DNA of 64,000 bases from Chryseobacterium phocaeense (GCF_900169075.1 NZ_LT827013.1:1-64000); one strand, 5' to 3'; counted from the first letter of the stretch, positions 39,031 through 48,693 are shown. Notes: generated by a model not told the origin, from the sequence alone. A program made the numbers and translations.

Positions 39031-40650
39031 ATGAAGAAATTCTACGCTGGTGCATGTACTTTATGCACGCTTGTTGGGCTGTCTGCCCAGGAAGTATTAT
39101 GGCAGAAAGATATCAAATCTTCTACCCAGGATTTTCTAAGCCAGGTAACCACAACTATTGATCAGCAGTATCTGATAACCGGAAGTTCTATTCAGACAGG
39201 TTCCCTTCGAGAGCCTGAGGGAACAGGAAAGCAGAATAACGGTTATGATTTCCATTTAGTTAAGCTTAACCAGCAAGGGGAGCAGGTCTGGGAAAAATAT
39301 TTCTCAGGACAAAATCACGATTATCTTTCTGCTTCCGTTGCCACGCAGGAAGGAGGATTTTTAATTGCAGGACCTTCCTATTCCGGGAAAGGTCTGGATA
39401 AAAAAGAAGATTCCAAAGGCGGTTCTGATATCTGGCTGATCAGACTGAATGAATTCGGAGATGAATTATGGCAGAAAACTTTAGGATCAGCATCTGATGA
39501 GGAAGCAAGATCGGTTATCCAAACTACAGATTTTGGATTTTTTGTCGCCGGGAATGTTCAGAATTCAGCTAAAGGCTATGGATCAAAAGATGTTTTGATT
39601 GTAAAGCTTGATAAAGATGGCAAAATTGTGTCAGAATCCGTATTTGGAGGAAAAGGACTTGATGAAGTTGAAAAAATAATTCCAACCAGAGATGGCGGTG
39701 CTTTATTGGGGATCTATTCCAGAAGTAATGCTGTACAAAGTAAAATGTCTAATGTACAAAGTACAGGCAGCGCCAATACACCCGACACCCGACATTTTAT
39801 TTCTGTACAAAAATCTTCAGATAACTTCGGTGAAGGCGATTACTGGATTGTAAAACTTGATAAATCCGGAAAGGTAGAATGGGAAAAGAACTTTGGAGGA
39901 AAAGGAGATGATCATCTGAGAACACTGGCTTTAACATCAGCAGGATATTTAATCGCTGGAGAATCCAGATCCGAACGATCAGGGAATAAATCGGTTGGAA
40001 TTGAAGAGGGAACGGACCTGTGGCTGATTTCCTTAAATGAAAGAGGTGAAGAGATCTGGCAGAAATCTTACAATTTTGGGAACCGTGATATTCTGATGGG
40101 AGCGAGCGTGCTTCATTCCGCAGATGATAAGTCTTCTAAAGGAATTCTTTTAGGCGGTTATACCCAGGCTGAAGCAAGGATTGAGGCAGAGGATGAAACC
40201 TTCTGGATGCTGTATCTGGATCAGGAGGGTAATGAGCAGTGGAGAAAACATGTGAAAGGAGAATCCAGAAAAAGAGAAGAGAGACTTTCAGATATTAAGC
40301 TGAACAGGGATGGCTCAATTATCCTTGCAGGAACCAGTGCAGAGGAATTAGGAAAAGAGAACTGGAAGATTGTGAAACTTGGAGACAGCCAGATTAATAA
40401 GCTGATTGAGAAGCAGGATATTAAAATCTATCCGAATCCGGTTTCAGAGTATGCTTATGTGGAAATAGGCTTCGAATTCAAAGAGGCTGATATTTTATTG
40501 TATGATATGGGTGGAAGACAGCTGCAGAGCTTGAAGACGAAGAATAAGGTAACGAAGATAAATACCCAGAATTTGGTTCAGGGGGCTTATCTGGTTACGA
40601 TAAAGACGGATAATAATAAAACGGCGAATGCTAAACTCATAAAAAAGTAA
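39031..40650 (+). CDS. T9SS-exported propeller-like repeat protein
   Basis: 539 aa with a signal peptide (1-19, ending LSAQ). The body consists of about seven repeats of the form GGFLIAG...DIWLIRLNEFGDELWQK, which suggests a beta-propeller. Residues from about 455 (DIKIYPNPVSEYAYVEI) form a type A T9SS sorting domain. Only 1 nt separates it from the next, Tc/Rhs-like gene, so it is likely part of the same surface complex. One blade carries an extra loop of about 25 residues encoded by repeat-like DNA at 39729-39815. Binding or anchoring is a guess; no catalytic motif is seen. Confidence 0.85.
   Translation: MKKFYAGACTLCTLVGLSAQEVLWQKDIKSSTQDFLSQVTTTIDQQYLITGSSIQTGSLREPEGTGKQNNGYDFHLVKLNQQGEQVWEKYFSGQNHDYLSASVATQEGGFLIAGPSYSGKGLDKKEDSKGGSDIWLIRLNEFGDELWQKTLGSASDEEARSVIQTTDFGFFVAGNVQNSAKGYGSKDVLIVKLDKDGKIVSESVFGGKGLDEVEKIIPTRDGGALLGIYSRSNAVQSKMSNVQSTGSANTPDTRHFISVQKSSDNFGEGDYWIVKLDKSGKVEWEKNFGGKGDDHLRTLALTSAGYLIAGESRSERSGNKSVGIEEGTDLWLISLNERGEEIWQKSYNFGNRDILMGASVLHSADDKSSKGILLGGYTQAEARIEAEDETFWMLYLDQEGNEQWRKHVKGESRKREERLSDIKLNRDGSIILAGTSAEELGKENWKIVKLGDSQINKLIEKQDIKIYPNPVSEYAYVEIGFEFKEADILLYDMGGRQLQSLKTKNKVTKINTQNLVQGAYLVTIKTDNNKTANAKLIKK
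39729..39815 (+). repeat. Repeat-derived insertion inside the propeller gene
   Basis: TGTACAAAGTAAAATG, ATGTACAAAGTACAG, CACCCGACACCCGACA and a third CTGTACAAAAA word interrupt a blade. Similar GTACATT/GTACAA stutters occur in the rRNA spacers (2090-2165 and 5110-5155). The reading frame is kept. Confidence 0.6.
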
Positions 40651-40651
40651 A

Positions 40652-43600
40652 ATGATGAAAAAACTTATTATATTTTCTGTTGTATTAGCATACTCGTTTG
40701 GGTATTCCCAATCAGTAAACACAGGTGATAGTAAATACAATTTAACTATAAAATCTCCCGATGCGGCCCAGTTGTCAAAGCATACAGATATACCAACCTC
40801 TACTCATACGGGAGCAGTGGGTATTGATATTCCTTTATATACGATCAAGGTAGGAGATTATACTTTACCCATTTCTTTAAAATATCATGCTTCAGGAGTT
40901 AAGGTTAAAGAAACCGCTTCAAAAGTGGGTCTTGGATGGTCGCTCTCAGTTGGAGGTATTTCACTTTCCAAACAAATTATGGGTGCAGAAGACAAAGGGA
41001 AAGTTCCATATATCAACCCTGTGAGTTTTAATCCTGTTCCTGGTAACCCTACCGATTATGATCTTGCTATGAGGGCTACAGGATTTAATGGATTAACAAA
41101 ATATGATACCCAGCCGGATATTTATTCATACTCTGCAGGCAGTTCCTCAGGTGAGTTTTATTTTGACAGTGCGGGTAAAATTATTCAGATCCCATATAAT
41201 ACGGTAAAAATAGAAGGTTCATTTATGGTTACTGATAACGAAGGGGTAAAATATTATTTCATCCCAGGGAATCAGATTCGGAATATAGGAGGTTCGATAC
41301 CCTCTCCTGATGATACACATACTACAGATTTTGTGATTTCTAAAATTGTGCTTACCTCCGGAAAAGAAATTAAATTCAATTATTCAAATATAAATTACAG
41401 TTATTTAAGCAATTACTATAAAGGTATCAAAGTTCCCAGAGCATGCACTGTTCAGAACGGGATAACCAGCGAGGAATTTGTCACAAAAACAGATGTTCTT
41501 TCAGAGAATGTATTGCAAAGTATTGATTTTGAAGGAAACATCTTGAAATTTCTCTATACGGGACGCGAGGACATCAATAACGGACTCTCACTAAGTAAAG
41601 TAGAAGTAAGAACTGTAAATAATACATTGGTAGAAGATTACAGCCTGATAAAAGATTATTTTGTGAGCGGGGATTTTCCATCTATATCTGGTTACCCGTC
41701 CGAACTTCCATATACTACGAAAAGACTGAAACTAAAGGAAGTTATCAATAATAAAAACAATGCAAAATACAGACTGCAGTATTACGAAGATCATCCGTTA
41801 CCGAACAGGCTTTCCAACCAGACGGATCATGTGGGCTTTTATAACGGAAAAGTTACCAATACAGGGATTCCTTATGTAGAATATGGTGATCAGCTGTATG
41901 GTAATGGGGATAACAAAAACCCTGACATTATCTATGCCATTTCAGCTAGTTTGAAGGAAATTCAATACCCCACCGGAGGGAAAATGGATATTCAGTACGA
42001 ACTGGACGATTTCTATTTTGAAGGTATAGAAACACAAGTTGAGCAGAAAAATTTCATGGTTTCGAATCTGGAACCTCTGGGTAGTGTATTCAGTGTTAAT
42101 GGAAATACAAACACAGTCAACTTTAAAATTACCTTTCAAAGCAGTGCCAATCCTGATGAAAGCGACCAGGGTACTCTGCCTGAGGGACCACATTTCGTGG
42201 GAGAATTGCTTGACAATAACAATACGGTTCTCAGAACCTTTCTGATTAACAAGGATTACGAAATAACAGTAGATAAAAAACCTTCCTACAAAATAAGGAT
42301 CAGAAAGTCAGGGAACGTGAATGCCAGCCATTATGCCACCTTAAATGCACAATGGTTTGAGAAAACATCCCAAAACAGGCAGTATAACAAATCCGTAGGA
42401 GGGATCAGGGTTCAGAAAATAAGAAAAACAGATTCCGGTAACCTTACCCGTGAAACCGAATTCATCTATAAAGATGAGAATAACAGGTCCACGGGCGTAT
42501 ATATGGCTGATGATATTAATTACTCGTACATTCAGGAAATAGCTGAAAATCAGGATGCAGGAACCAGCTGTGAACAATTGGTAATAAGTAATTCAGGAAA
42601 TTTCAATATTGCAACCATTAACGGAAAGCCTACGGTTTATAATAAGGTCATATCACGTATTAAAAATGTGAATAACGGAACTGAAAGCTATGAAATTATT
42701 GAAGAATATTTAAACAGATCCCACACCAATCCAAAAAACGCAAGAAGCCCGTTGTTTACCTATGCCAATAACCAGTTTGCACGTGGAGTACTGCTCAATA
42801 GAAAGTATTTTAATTTAGATAAAAAATTAGTCAAAAAGGACAGTATGACCTATGAATTTGATAATCATTTCAATCAATTTTCAAGTGATTATAATGCCGG
42901 TTTCCCCCATACTCCGATCAGACCTTACTTTATTGGGTTGAAGTCTGCAGTTTGCAGCATGTATGACATCAACGGAAACTGCCAGTCCCGAAACGCCGTT
43001 TTTTATGTTGAAAGATATGAAATTACATCTGCATGGGTTAAAAAAACAAAGACTATTTCCACCCAATATCTGGAAGATAAAAATTTCAATGAGATCACCA
43101 ACTATTCCTATGATACTTCCTATAAGCACATTAATCCGCTGGTTGTTAATACCATATTTCCTGATTCTGATATACAAACCAGATATCAATATGCCTACGA
43201 GAAAAACAACACAAAGCTGATCAATGCCCATATGGTTGGAATTCCTTTAGAAACTGAAATTAAGAAAAATAACAAAACAGTTTCAAAGACGGAAACAAAG
43301 TATGACGCCCCTTTGAATCTATTTCCTAGCTCTGATCTTTCTTATGATCTTCAGACAGGAACAGCCGCATCCACCGAGGTTACTTATGATAAATATGATT
43401 CCAAAGGAAACCTCCAGCAGTACACCTCAAAAGACGGTCTTTCCACCACCATCATCTGGGGGTACAGTAACACACAGCCTATCGCCAAAATAGAAGGCGC
43501 AAAACTCTCAGATATTTCTCAAACATTAATAGACAATATTGTTAGCATATCAAATAATGATGCCCAGTTGGGAACTGATGCTTCAGAACAGGCATTAGTT

Positions 43601-43834
43601 TCAGCTTTGGATCTGTTCAGAAATAATGCAGCCTTATCAATCTATCAGATTAGCACCTACACTTATGATCCTTTAATCGGGGTAACCAGCATTACTCCGC
43701 CGTCCGGGATCAGAGAGGTATATGTTTACGACACTGCCAATCGACTGAAAGAAGTAAAGCAGCTGGATAAAGATGCAGCAGGAAATCCGGTATACAAAAT
43801 CGTTAAAGAATACAAATACAACTACAAAAACTAA
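40652..43834 (+). CDS. SpvB/Tc-toxin-like secreted shell protein
   Basis: 1060 aa with a signal peptide (1-19, ending GYSQ). Residues about 50-100 (GAVGIDIPLYTIKVGDYTLP, LKYHASGVKVKE, GLGWSLSVGG) resemble the N-terminal region of SpvB/TcaC-type proteins. The C-terminal quarter contains YD-like repeats (TYDKYDSKGNLQQYTSKDG, VYDTANRLKEVKQLDKDAAG). Such proteins build the cocoon that encloses Rhs/Tc toxins. The partner Rhs protein is encoded 8 nt downstream and the T9SS propeller protein 1 nt upstream. Assignment rests on motif resemblance by eye; a structural search would decide. Confidence 0.7.
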   Translation: MMKKLIIFSVVLAYSFGYSQSVNTGDSKYNLTIKSPDAAQLSKHTDIPTSTHTGAVGIDIPLYTIKVGDYTLPISLKYHASGVKVKETASKVGLGWSLSVGGISLSKQIMGAEDKGKVPYINPVSFNPVPGNPTDYDLAMRATGFNGLTKYDTQPDIYSYSAGSSSGEFYFDSAGKIIQIPYNTVKIEGSFMVTDNEGVKYYFIPGNQIRNIGGSIPSPDDTHTTDFVISKIVLTSGKEIKFNYSNINYSYLSNYYKGIKVPRACTVQNGITSEEFVTKTDVLSENVLQSIDFEGNILKFLYTGREDINNGLSLSKVEVRTVNNTLVEDYSLIKDYFVSGDFPSISGYPSELPYTTKRLKLKEVINNKNNAKYRLQYYEDHPLPNRLSNQTDHVGFYNGKVTNTGIPYVEYGDQLYGNGDNKNPDIIYAISASLKEIQYPTGGKMDIQYELDDFYFEGIETQVEQKNFMVSNLEPLGSVFSVNGNTNTVNFKITFQSSANPDESDQGTLPEGPHFVGELLDNNNTVLRTFLINKDYEITVDKKPSYKIRIRKSGNVNASHYATLNAQWFEKTSQNRQYNKSVGGIRVQKIRKTDSGNLTRETEFIYKDENNRSTGVYMADDINYSYIQEIAENQDAGTSCEQLVISNSGNFNIATINGKPTVYNKVISRIKNVNNGTESYEIIEEYLNRSHTNPKNARSPLFTYANNQFARGVLLNRKYFNLDKKLVKKDSMTYEFDNHFNQFSSDYNAGFPHTPIRPYFIGLKSAVCSMYDINGNCQSRNAVFYVERYEITSAWVKKTKTISTQYLEDKNFNEITNYSYDTSYKHINPLVVNTIFPDSDIQTRYQYAYEKNNTKLINAHMVGIPLETEIKKNNKTVSKTETKYDAPLNLFPSSDLSYDLQTGTAASTEVTYDKYDSKGNLQQYTSKDGLSTTIIWGYSNTQPIAKIEGAKLSDISQTLIDNIVSISNNDAQLGTDASEQALVSALDLFRNNAALSIYQISTYTYDPLIGVTSITPPSGIREVYVYDTANRLKEVKQLDKDAAGNPVYKIVKEYKYNYKN

Positions 43835-43842
43835 ACACAGAT

Positions 43843-45096
43843 ATGAAAAAACTCATCATCCCCATCGGACTGCTGCTGATAGCTCATTCAGCTCATGCCC
43901 AGCTTACCCAGGGAGAAAACTATATCCAGTCCAAAACTTACCTGGACTACAATGGAACAACGCCTACCAAAACTTTGGAAACCGTTCAGTATTTGGATGG
44001 ATTAGGCAGACCCAAACAGGTTGTTAATGTGAAAGCCTCCCCCAAAGGAAGGGATGTCGTTACCCATATAGAATATGATCAGTTTGGAAGACAGGTATTA
44101 GATTTTTTACCTGTTCCACAGGCAGGAACTCTGAATGGAGGAATTGTACCTTCTTCACTGGCCAATGCTACCCAGCCCGATATTTACGGCTCAGAAAAGA
44201 TCTATTCAGAAAAAGTACTCGAAAACTCACCTTTAGACAGAATTCTGGAACAGAAACAGGTGGGAACTGCATGGACTAATAAGCCTGTTAAGTTCGAATA
44301 TGGAGCTAATATAGGAAATGATGTCTATAAGTTTGTCACCACCACCATTTGGGAGAATAATGCTACAAAATCCGGCCTTAGCTTTTCTTCCGCCTATGCT
44401 GCCAATCAGTTATACAGAAACGCCGTTACAGATGAAGATGGAAATAAAACCTATGAGTATAAAAATGGTGAAGGACAGACAATCCTGGTAAGAAAAATGA
44501 TCTCTGATACGGAATATGCAGATACCTATTATGTGTATAATGAATATAACCAGCTGGCATTTGTTATTCCCCCTAAGGCTGTCAATCAAACCATAACCGA
44601 AACGTTGTTGAATGATTTATGCTACCAGTACCGTTATGATGGCAGAAACCGTTTGGTAGAAAAGAAACTTCCGGGTAAGGGCTGGGAATCTATGGTGTAT
44701 GACAAGCAGGACAGATTAGTCGCTACCCAGGATGCCGAATTGCGAAAAAAAGGTCAATGGCTGTACACTAAATATGATCAGTTTTCAAGAGTGATCATGA
44801 CCGGAATATCTCAGGCTATGGGAAGCTCTCAGGTGGTGGGAATCTCCCGGTTAGAAGAACAGAATTATGCAGACACCAAGGGCAGCAATAATGAGATCCG
44901 GCTACCTTCTGTTTCTGTGAACTACAGCGGAATGGACGTTTATTATTCTGTCAGCTCCGGTTATCCTCAATATGATAAGGTATATAATTTCCTGAGTCTT
45001 ACTTATTATGATACCTACCCGGCGGGATCACCGGCCGTTCCATCCCAGATCCTGGAACTGATGTTTTACAGGAAAATGCTCAAAATTCTACGATAA
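43843..45096 (+). CDS. Rhs/YD-repeat protein, N-terminal part (DUF6443-like), frameshifted
   Basis: 417 aa before a premature stop. The signal peptide is 1-20 (ending AHAQ). A DUF6443-type start follows (SKTYLDYNGTTPTKTLETVQYLDGLGRPKQVV). YD-like repeats come next (YVYNEYNQLAFVIPPKAV, YRYDGRNRLVEKKLPGKGW). The last residues, from LELMFYRK on, do not fit the family. Restoring one base near 45051 joins the frame to the ORF at 45108 through GTDVLQENAQNSTISTKGM. The original protein would be about 1,177 aa. Confidence 0.8.
   Translation: MKKLIIPIGLLLIAHSAHAQLTQGENYIQSKTYLDYNGTTPTKTLETVQYLDGLGRPKQVVNVKASPKGRDVVTHIEYDQFGRQVLDFLPVPQAGTLNGGIVPSSLANATQPDIYGSEKIYSEKVLENSPLDRILEQKQVGTAWTNKPVKFEYGANIGNDVYKFVTTTIWENNATKSGLSFSSAYAANQLYRNAVTDEDGNKTYEYKNGEGQTILVRKMISDTEYADTYYVYNEYNQLAFVIPPKAVNQTITETLLNDLCYQYRYDGRNRLVEKKLPGKGWESMVYDKQDRLVATQDAELRKKGQWLYTKYDQFSRVIMTGISQAMGSSQVVGISRLEEQNYADTKGSNNEIRLPSVSVNYSGMDVYYSVSSGYPQYDKVYNFLSLTYYDTYPAGSPAVPSQILELMFYRKMLKILR
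45049..45055 (+). other. Probable 1-bp deletion (frameshift) in the Rhs gene
   Basis: ATCCTGG here; ATCCCTGG would read I-P-G and continue in frame into the downstream half. It sits in a short C run only. It could be a real inactivating mutation, a translational frameshift or a sequence error. Confidence 0.75.
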
Positions 45097-45107
45097 GTAC
45101 AAAAGGG

Positions 45108-47375
45108 ATGCTTACTGCCAGTTATGTAAAAAATACCGAAGCCAGTGATTATGGATGGACCAGAAACTACACGTGGTACGATATCAAAGGCCGGGTGGTA
45201 GGAACCCATTCTGTTAATCATTTGGGAGGCTACACCAAAAGAGAATCAAAACTAGATTTTTCAGGAACTCCACAAACTGTTGTTACCAAACATAAAAGGC
45301 TGGATACAGATACGGAAAGAGTGATTACTGAAACCTTTACATATGATCATCAGAACAGGCCTCTTGTCCATAAACATAAAGTGGACAGCAATCCTGAGGA
45401 AATTCTGGTGCAGAATACCTACAATGAACTTTCCCAGCTTGAATCCAAGAAAGTAGGTGGAATAGCATTAGGGTCTGCACTTCAGACCGTAGATTACAAA
45501 TACAATATCAGAGGCTGGATGACTCAGATTAATGAGCCTGCCAATTTAGGAACAGATCTTTTCGGATATAAGATTAATTATAACCATGTGGAAGGTTTGG
45601 AAACTCCCAATTCAGATTTTCTTGATTTAAAAGTGAAACCAAAATATAACGGGAATATTGCAGAAGTATCCTGGAAAACCTTAACAGAAGAAAATGAGCC
45701 ACTGAAAAGGTATGGTTATGTATATGATCCTTTAAACAGGTTATCAGCAGGATTCTATCAGAAAGCTGGTAATGGATCGGCAAAAGAATATTTTGAAAAA
45801 CTGGATTATGACCTTAACGGAAATATCACAAGGCTGAAAAGATCTGGAGGAGTACTTCCGGGAAGTACTGTAGCATTAGGCATAGATAATCTTAGGTATG
45901 ATTACACCGGAAACAGGCTGACTAAGGTTACCGACGAGCAGCAGAATCCTTCAGGATATCCTTATGTGGTTACTCCTAATACCATTGAATACGATAATGG
46001 GAGTATCAGTGGAAACGGAAATATGACCAAAAATTTAGATAAGGGAATTTCTTCCATTGAGTATAATTATTTAAATTTACCTAAGCAAATTAGCCAAAAC
46101 TCAAAGGTGACTAATTATCTGTACAGAGCAGATGGAGTAAAGCTAAAGAAGCTCTTTGGAGATTTAGAGACCCATTATCTGGACGGATTTCAGTATAAAT
46201 CTACGTTTCAAATTGAATCATGGGACGGGTTCGGAACTTATCATCCAGACCCCAATGAGGTTCCTGAATTAAAACTGAGAATAATTCCTACTTCTGAAGG
46301 GTATTATGATGCTCTTCTTAACAAGTATGTTTATAATTTTACAGATCACCTGGGAAATGTAAGATTAAGCTATACGGATACAAACGCAGACGGAATCATC
46401 CAGCCAAGAAGCTATAATACTTCCGTTTGTCTTCCTAAAATAGGATGTTTAGGAGAATGGAAGCCTGGTGAAATTGTAGAAGTAGATAATTATTATCCTT
46501 TTGGATTGTTACATAACTATACTGCAACGAATCAGAATGTTTATCAGTATAAATATAATGGGAAGGAATTGCAAGAGACTGGGATGTACGATTATGGGGC
46601 GAGAATGTATATGCCGGATCTGGGAAGATGGGGTGTGGTAGATCCATTGGCGGAACAATATCGTAGGTTTTCAACTTATAGCTATACTGTGAATAACCCA
46701 ATAAGATTTATTGATCCCGACGGAATGCAAGTTATGGATCCTGGAGATAAATTTAAAAATCTCAGATCGGCAGCGATTGATTTTGGTAAACAATACAATG
46801 GGTTATCTATTAATTATAATGCTGAAGTTAGTACTCTTTTTTATAAAGCAGTAGATAAAAGTGGAGAAGTTTATTATAGTTACTCTATCCCTGAAATGGG
46901 TTCTCAAGGTATGACAAGTGGGATAACTCCCGATCAAGTTGCTGAAGTATCAAAATTAGGAGAGATTGTAGGTGATGGTCATACACATGCTGGAGATATG
47001 GACGTTATAAAGATGGATGGGAAAGATTATAGTTCAGCAAATCAGTTTTCAGGAAGGGATGTTAATAGTTACAAAAATACTCTATTTGATAGTAATGGTA
47101 AGAAAGAAGACAATGGCTTAGGAAAACCTGTTACAGGATATGTTGCAACTCCAGATGGAGGTTTGAGGGAATTTATTCCAGGAGTAAGTAACAATTCTAA
47201 TTCTGCAAAGAAAGATGCTGCTGGAATTCCTGTGAAAAATTATGATATTCCAGTGGATAGTAGTTTACCATCAGATCCTAGTTCCAAATCTTTAAGATTA
47301 AATAATATTGCACCAACAAATATGCCGAATGTATTACCTAATGGGTTTGATCCTGAACAACCTAAAAGATATTAA
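45108..47375 (+). CDS. Rhs protein, C-terminal part with JAMM-like (DUF4329-like) toxin domain
   Basis: 755 aa read from an internal ATG; really the second half of the gene starting at 43843. YD repeats continue (YKYNIRGWMTQINEP, YVYDPLNRLSAGFYQ). The Rhs core motif follows (YDYGARMYMPDLGRWGVVDPLA, then YVNNPIRFIDPDGM-type ending near 46723). Past this the variable C-terminal domain (46724-47375, about 215 aa) is more AT-rich and carries HTH...SGRD spacing (GDGHTHAGD, then NQFSGRDVNSY). This resembles the HxH...SxxD metal motif of JAMM/DUF4329 domains. The likely toxic part, with its immunity gene next. No catalytic activity can be confirmed. Confidence 0.8.
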   Translation: MLTASYVKNTEASDYGWTRNYTWYDIKGRVVGTHSVNHLGGYTKRESKLDFSGTPQTVVTKHKRLDTDTERVITETFTYDHQNRPLVHKHKVDSNPEEILVQNTYNELSQLESKKVGGIALGSALQTVDYKYNIRGWMTQINEPANLGTDLFGYKINYNHVEGLETPNSDFLDLKVKPKYNGNIAEVSWKTLTEENEPLKRYGYVYDPLNRLSAGFYQKAGNGSAKEYFEKLDYDLNGNITRLKRSGGVLPGSTVALGIDNLRYDYTGNRLTKVTDEQQNPSGYPYVVTPNTIEYDNGSISGNGNMTKNLDKGISSIEYNYLNLPKQISQNSKVTNYLYRADGVKLKKLFGDLETHYLDGFQYKSTFQIESWDGFGTYHPDPNEVPELKLRIIPTSEGYYDALLNKYVYNFTDHLGNVRLSYTDTNADGIIQPRSYNTSVCLPKIGCLGEWKPGEIVEVDNYYPFGLLHNYTATNQNVYQYKYNGKELQETGMYDYGARMYMPDLGRWGVVDPLAEQYRRFSTYSYTVNNPIRFIDPDGMQVMDPGDKFKNLRSAAIDFGKQYNGLSINYNAEVSTLFYKAVDKSGEVYYSYSIPEMGSQGMTSGITPDQVAEVSKLGEIVGDGHTHAGDMDVIKMDGKDYSSANQFSGRDVNSYKNTLFDSNGKKEDNGLGKPVTGYVATPDGGLREFIPGVSNNSNSAKKDAAGIPVKNYDIPVDSSLPSDPSSKSLRLNNIAPTNMPNVLPNGFDPEQPKRY

Positions 47376-47377
47376 TT

Positions 47378-47743
47378 ATGTTAAAAAAAGTTTTAATAGT
47401 TTTATGTTTCCTTCCTTTATGTGCTTTAGCACAAAAAAATAAAGATGGGAAGTGTAAGGATAAAAACAGAGCGAAAGATCAACTTCCGTGTAAAATTGTA
47501 GATCGTTATGGTACAGACATTATACCTGACGAAAAAATGGTTATAGAATATACAGATCTTCTTATAGGTAAAAGAGAGTTATTAGATCCTGAAAGGTCAA
47601 AGCCCTATCAAATAAGTTCAATTGCAGATAATAAGGTTTGGCATATTGTTGTAAAGAATTATAATTGCAGATATTGTAAGATTTATATTAACATTAATAA
47701 AAATACTGGAGAAATATTAAATTTCTATAAGTCCGAAGATTAA
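47378..47743 (+). CDS. Secreted putative immunity protein
   Basis: 121 aa with a signal peptide (1-19, ending ALAQ) and four cysteines (GKCKDK, PCKIV, NCRYC), so probably periplasmic with disulphides. It starts 2 nt after the Rhs stop, the classic position for an immunity gene, and shares the low GC of the toxin tip. No family was recognised. The ATG follows an AATT sequence; no Shine-Dalgarno motif is visible. Confidence 0.7.
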   Translation: MLKKVLIVLCFLPLCALAQKNKDGKCKDKNRAKDQLPCKIVDRYGTDIIPDEKMVIEYTDLLIGKRELLDPERSKPYQISSIADNKVWHIVVKNYNCRYCKIYININKNTGEILNFYKSED

Positions 47744-47834
47744 AATGCTATTGAAGTTCGTGAGCAAAAAGTCCCTGTTGCGTAAAGACTCCTGACTTTA
47801 AGCCCTCAAAAAACCTCATATCTTTGTAAAAATA

Positions 47835-47860
47835 GACCACTGTTTTCGCAGTGGTTTTTA
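47835..47860 (+). terminator. Terminator after the first immunity gene
   Basis: ACCACTG/CAGTGGT stem, 6-nt loop TTTTCG, T-rich tail. Confidence 0.8.
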
Positions 47861-47870
47861 TTATTTAATT

Positions 47871-47970
47871 ATGAGAAATGTTATATTTAAAGATGTAGAA
47901 CACAATACTATCAAAAAAAATATTACAAATGCAACAAGAATCTAAAAAACCTAAACCCTCAGATTATTAA
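47871..47970 (+). pseudogene. Possible displaced Rhs C-terminal remnant
   Basis: Two short overlapping readings: 47871-47945 (MRNVIFKDVEHNTIKKNITN...) and 47929-47970 (MQQESKKPKPSDY, stop). The KPKPSDY tail resembles the end of an Rhs tip, compare EQPKRY ending the intact tip. It sits directly before a lipoprotein gene, as expected for an orphan toxin-tip/immunity pair. Evidence is slight. Confidence 0.35.
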
Positions 47971-47973
47971 AAT

Positions 47974-48504
47974 ATGAAAAGATTTTTTTTGAGTTTACTT
48001 GTAATTTTATTTACGAGTTGTAATAAATCAGATCTACAGCAAAATGGTAACAATAAAGTTATTGAAACCAGATTGGACTATTATGAGCGTTGTAGACTAT
48101 TAGTTTTAGAACAAAACACATTTAATCAAGATTTTGGATTTACAAAAAAAGGAAAAGAAATTGATGAGCAAGTAGTTACTTATTTGGGGAATATCACTAC
48201 TCCTAAAAAGGATACTTTAAAAATTTTAAACTCTGTTCATTATACCGGTATTTATGAGGACTCCAAGAGAGGGAACGGACAAGTTTATATTTATACTGTA
48301 CATAATAAGCTTTTAGGCTTTTATAATTTAGGTTCTGCAGATGCAGTACCCAGTAATATTGACGATGAAGGTTTGATTTTTAAATATAACAATGGGAGTT
48401 GTAATCAAACGACCAAAATAAGTTTGAAAGATAGTATTCCAAAACAAATATTCATACAATGTACAAAAGAAGGTGGAGATATATATAATTTAGAAACAGA
48501 CTAG
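47974..48504 (+). CDS. Lipoprotein, candidate orphan immunity protein
   Basis: 176 aa. The lipobox is LFTSC (Cys16) after a short signal peptide. AT-rich and rich in Asn/Lys. No known family. It follows the presumed displaced tip remnant by 3 nt and precedes other small secreted proteins. Its position in the immunity array is the only clue to function. Confidence 0.65.
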   Translation: MKRFFLSLLVILFTSCNKSDLQQNGNNKVIETRLDYYERCRLLVLEQNTFNQDFGFTKKGKEIDEQVVTYLGNITTPKKDTLKILNSVHYTGIYEDSKRGNGQVYIYTVHNKLLGFYNLGSADAVPSNIDDEGLIFKYNNGSCNQTTKISLKDSIPKQIFIQCTKEGGDIYNLETD

Positions 48505-48567
48505 GAATACTATCTTTTTGCTTGTCTGAAAACAGTTAAGTTTATCGTCACTTCAAACTACTCCGTA

Positions 48568-48684
48568 ATGAAAATATTGTTACAAATTATTTTAGGTTGT
48601 TTTCTCTTGCCTATTAATGTACATAGTCAAAGAGAAACTGAACTAAATTTAATTGCAAAAGTTACCAAAATAGACTTTACATAA
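48568..48684 (+). CDS. Short secreted peptide, possibly a truncated gene
   Basis: 38 aa: a full signal peptide (MKILLQIILGCFLLPINVHSQ) followed by only 17 residues ending KVTKIDFT. A complete export signal with almost no mature part suggests decay of a larger immunity-like gene rather than a functional peptide. It sits 9 nt before the next lipoprotein gene. A functional short peptide cannot be excluded. Confidence 0.4.
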   Translation: MKILLQIILGCFLLPINVHSQRETELNLIAKVTKIDFT

Positions 48685-48693
48685 ATTAATTCT

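Noticed and set aside
45108..47375. Independent gene starting at the ATG at 45108
   Set aside because: It starts inside an Rhs protein with no signal peptide, 11 nt after a frame-broken upstream half. One base restores a single gene.
39031..47375. Transposon or insertion sequence in the repeat-rich operon
   Set aside because: No transposase and no terminal inverted repeats; the internal repeats are protein YD and propeller repeats.
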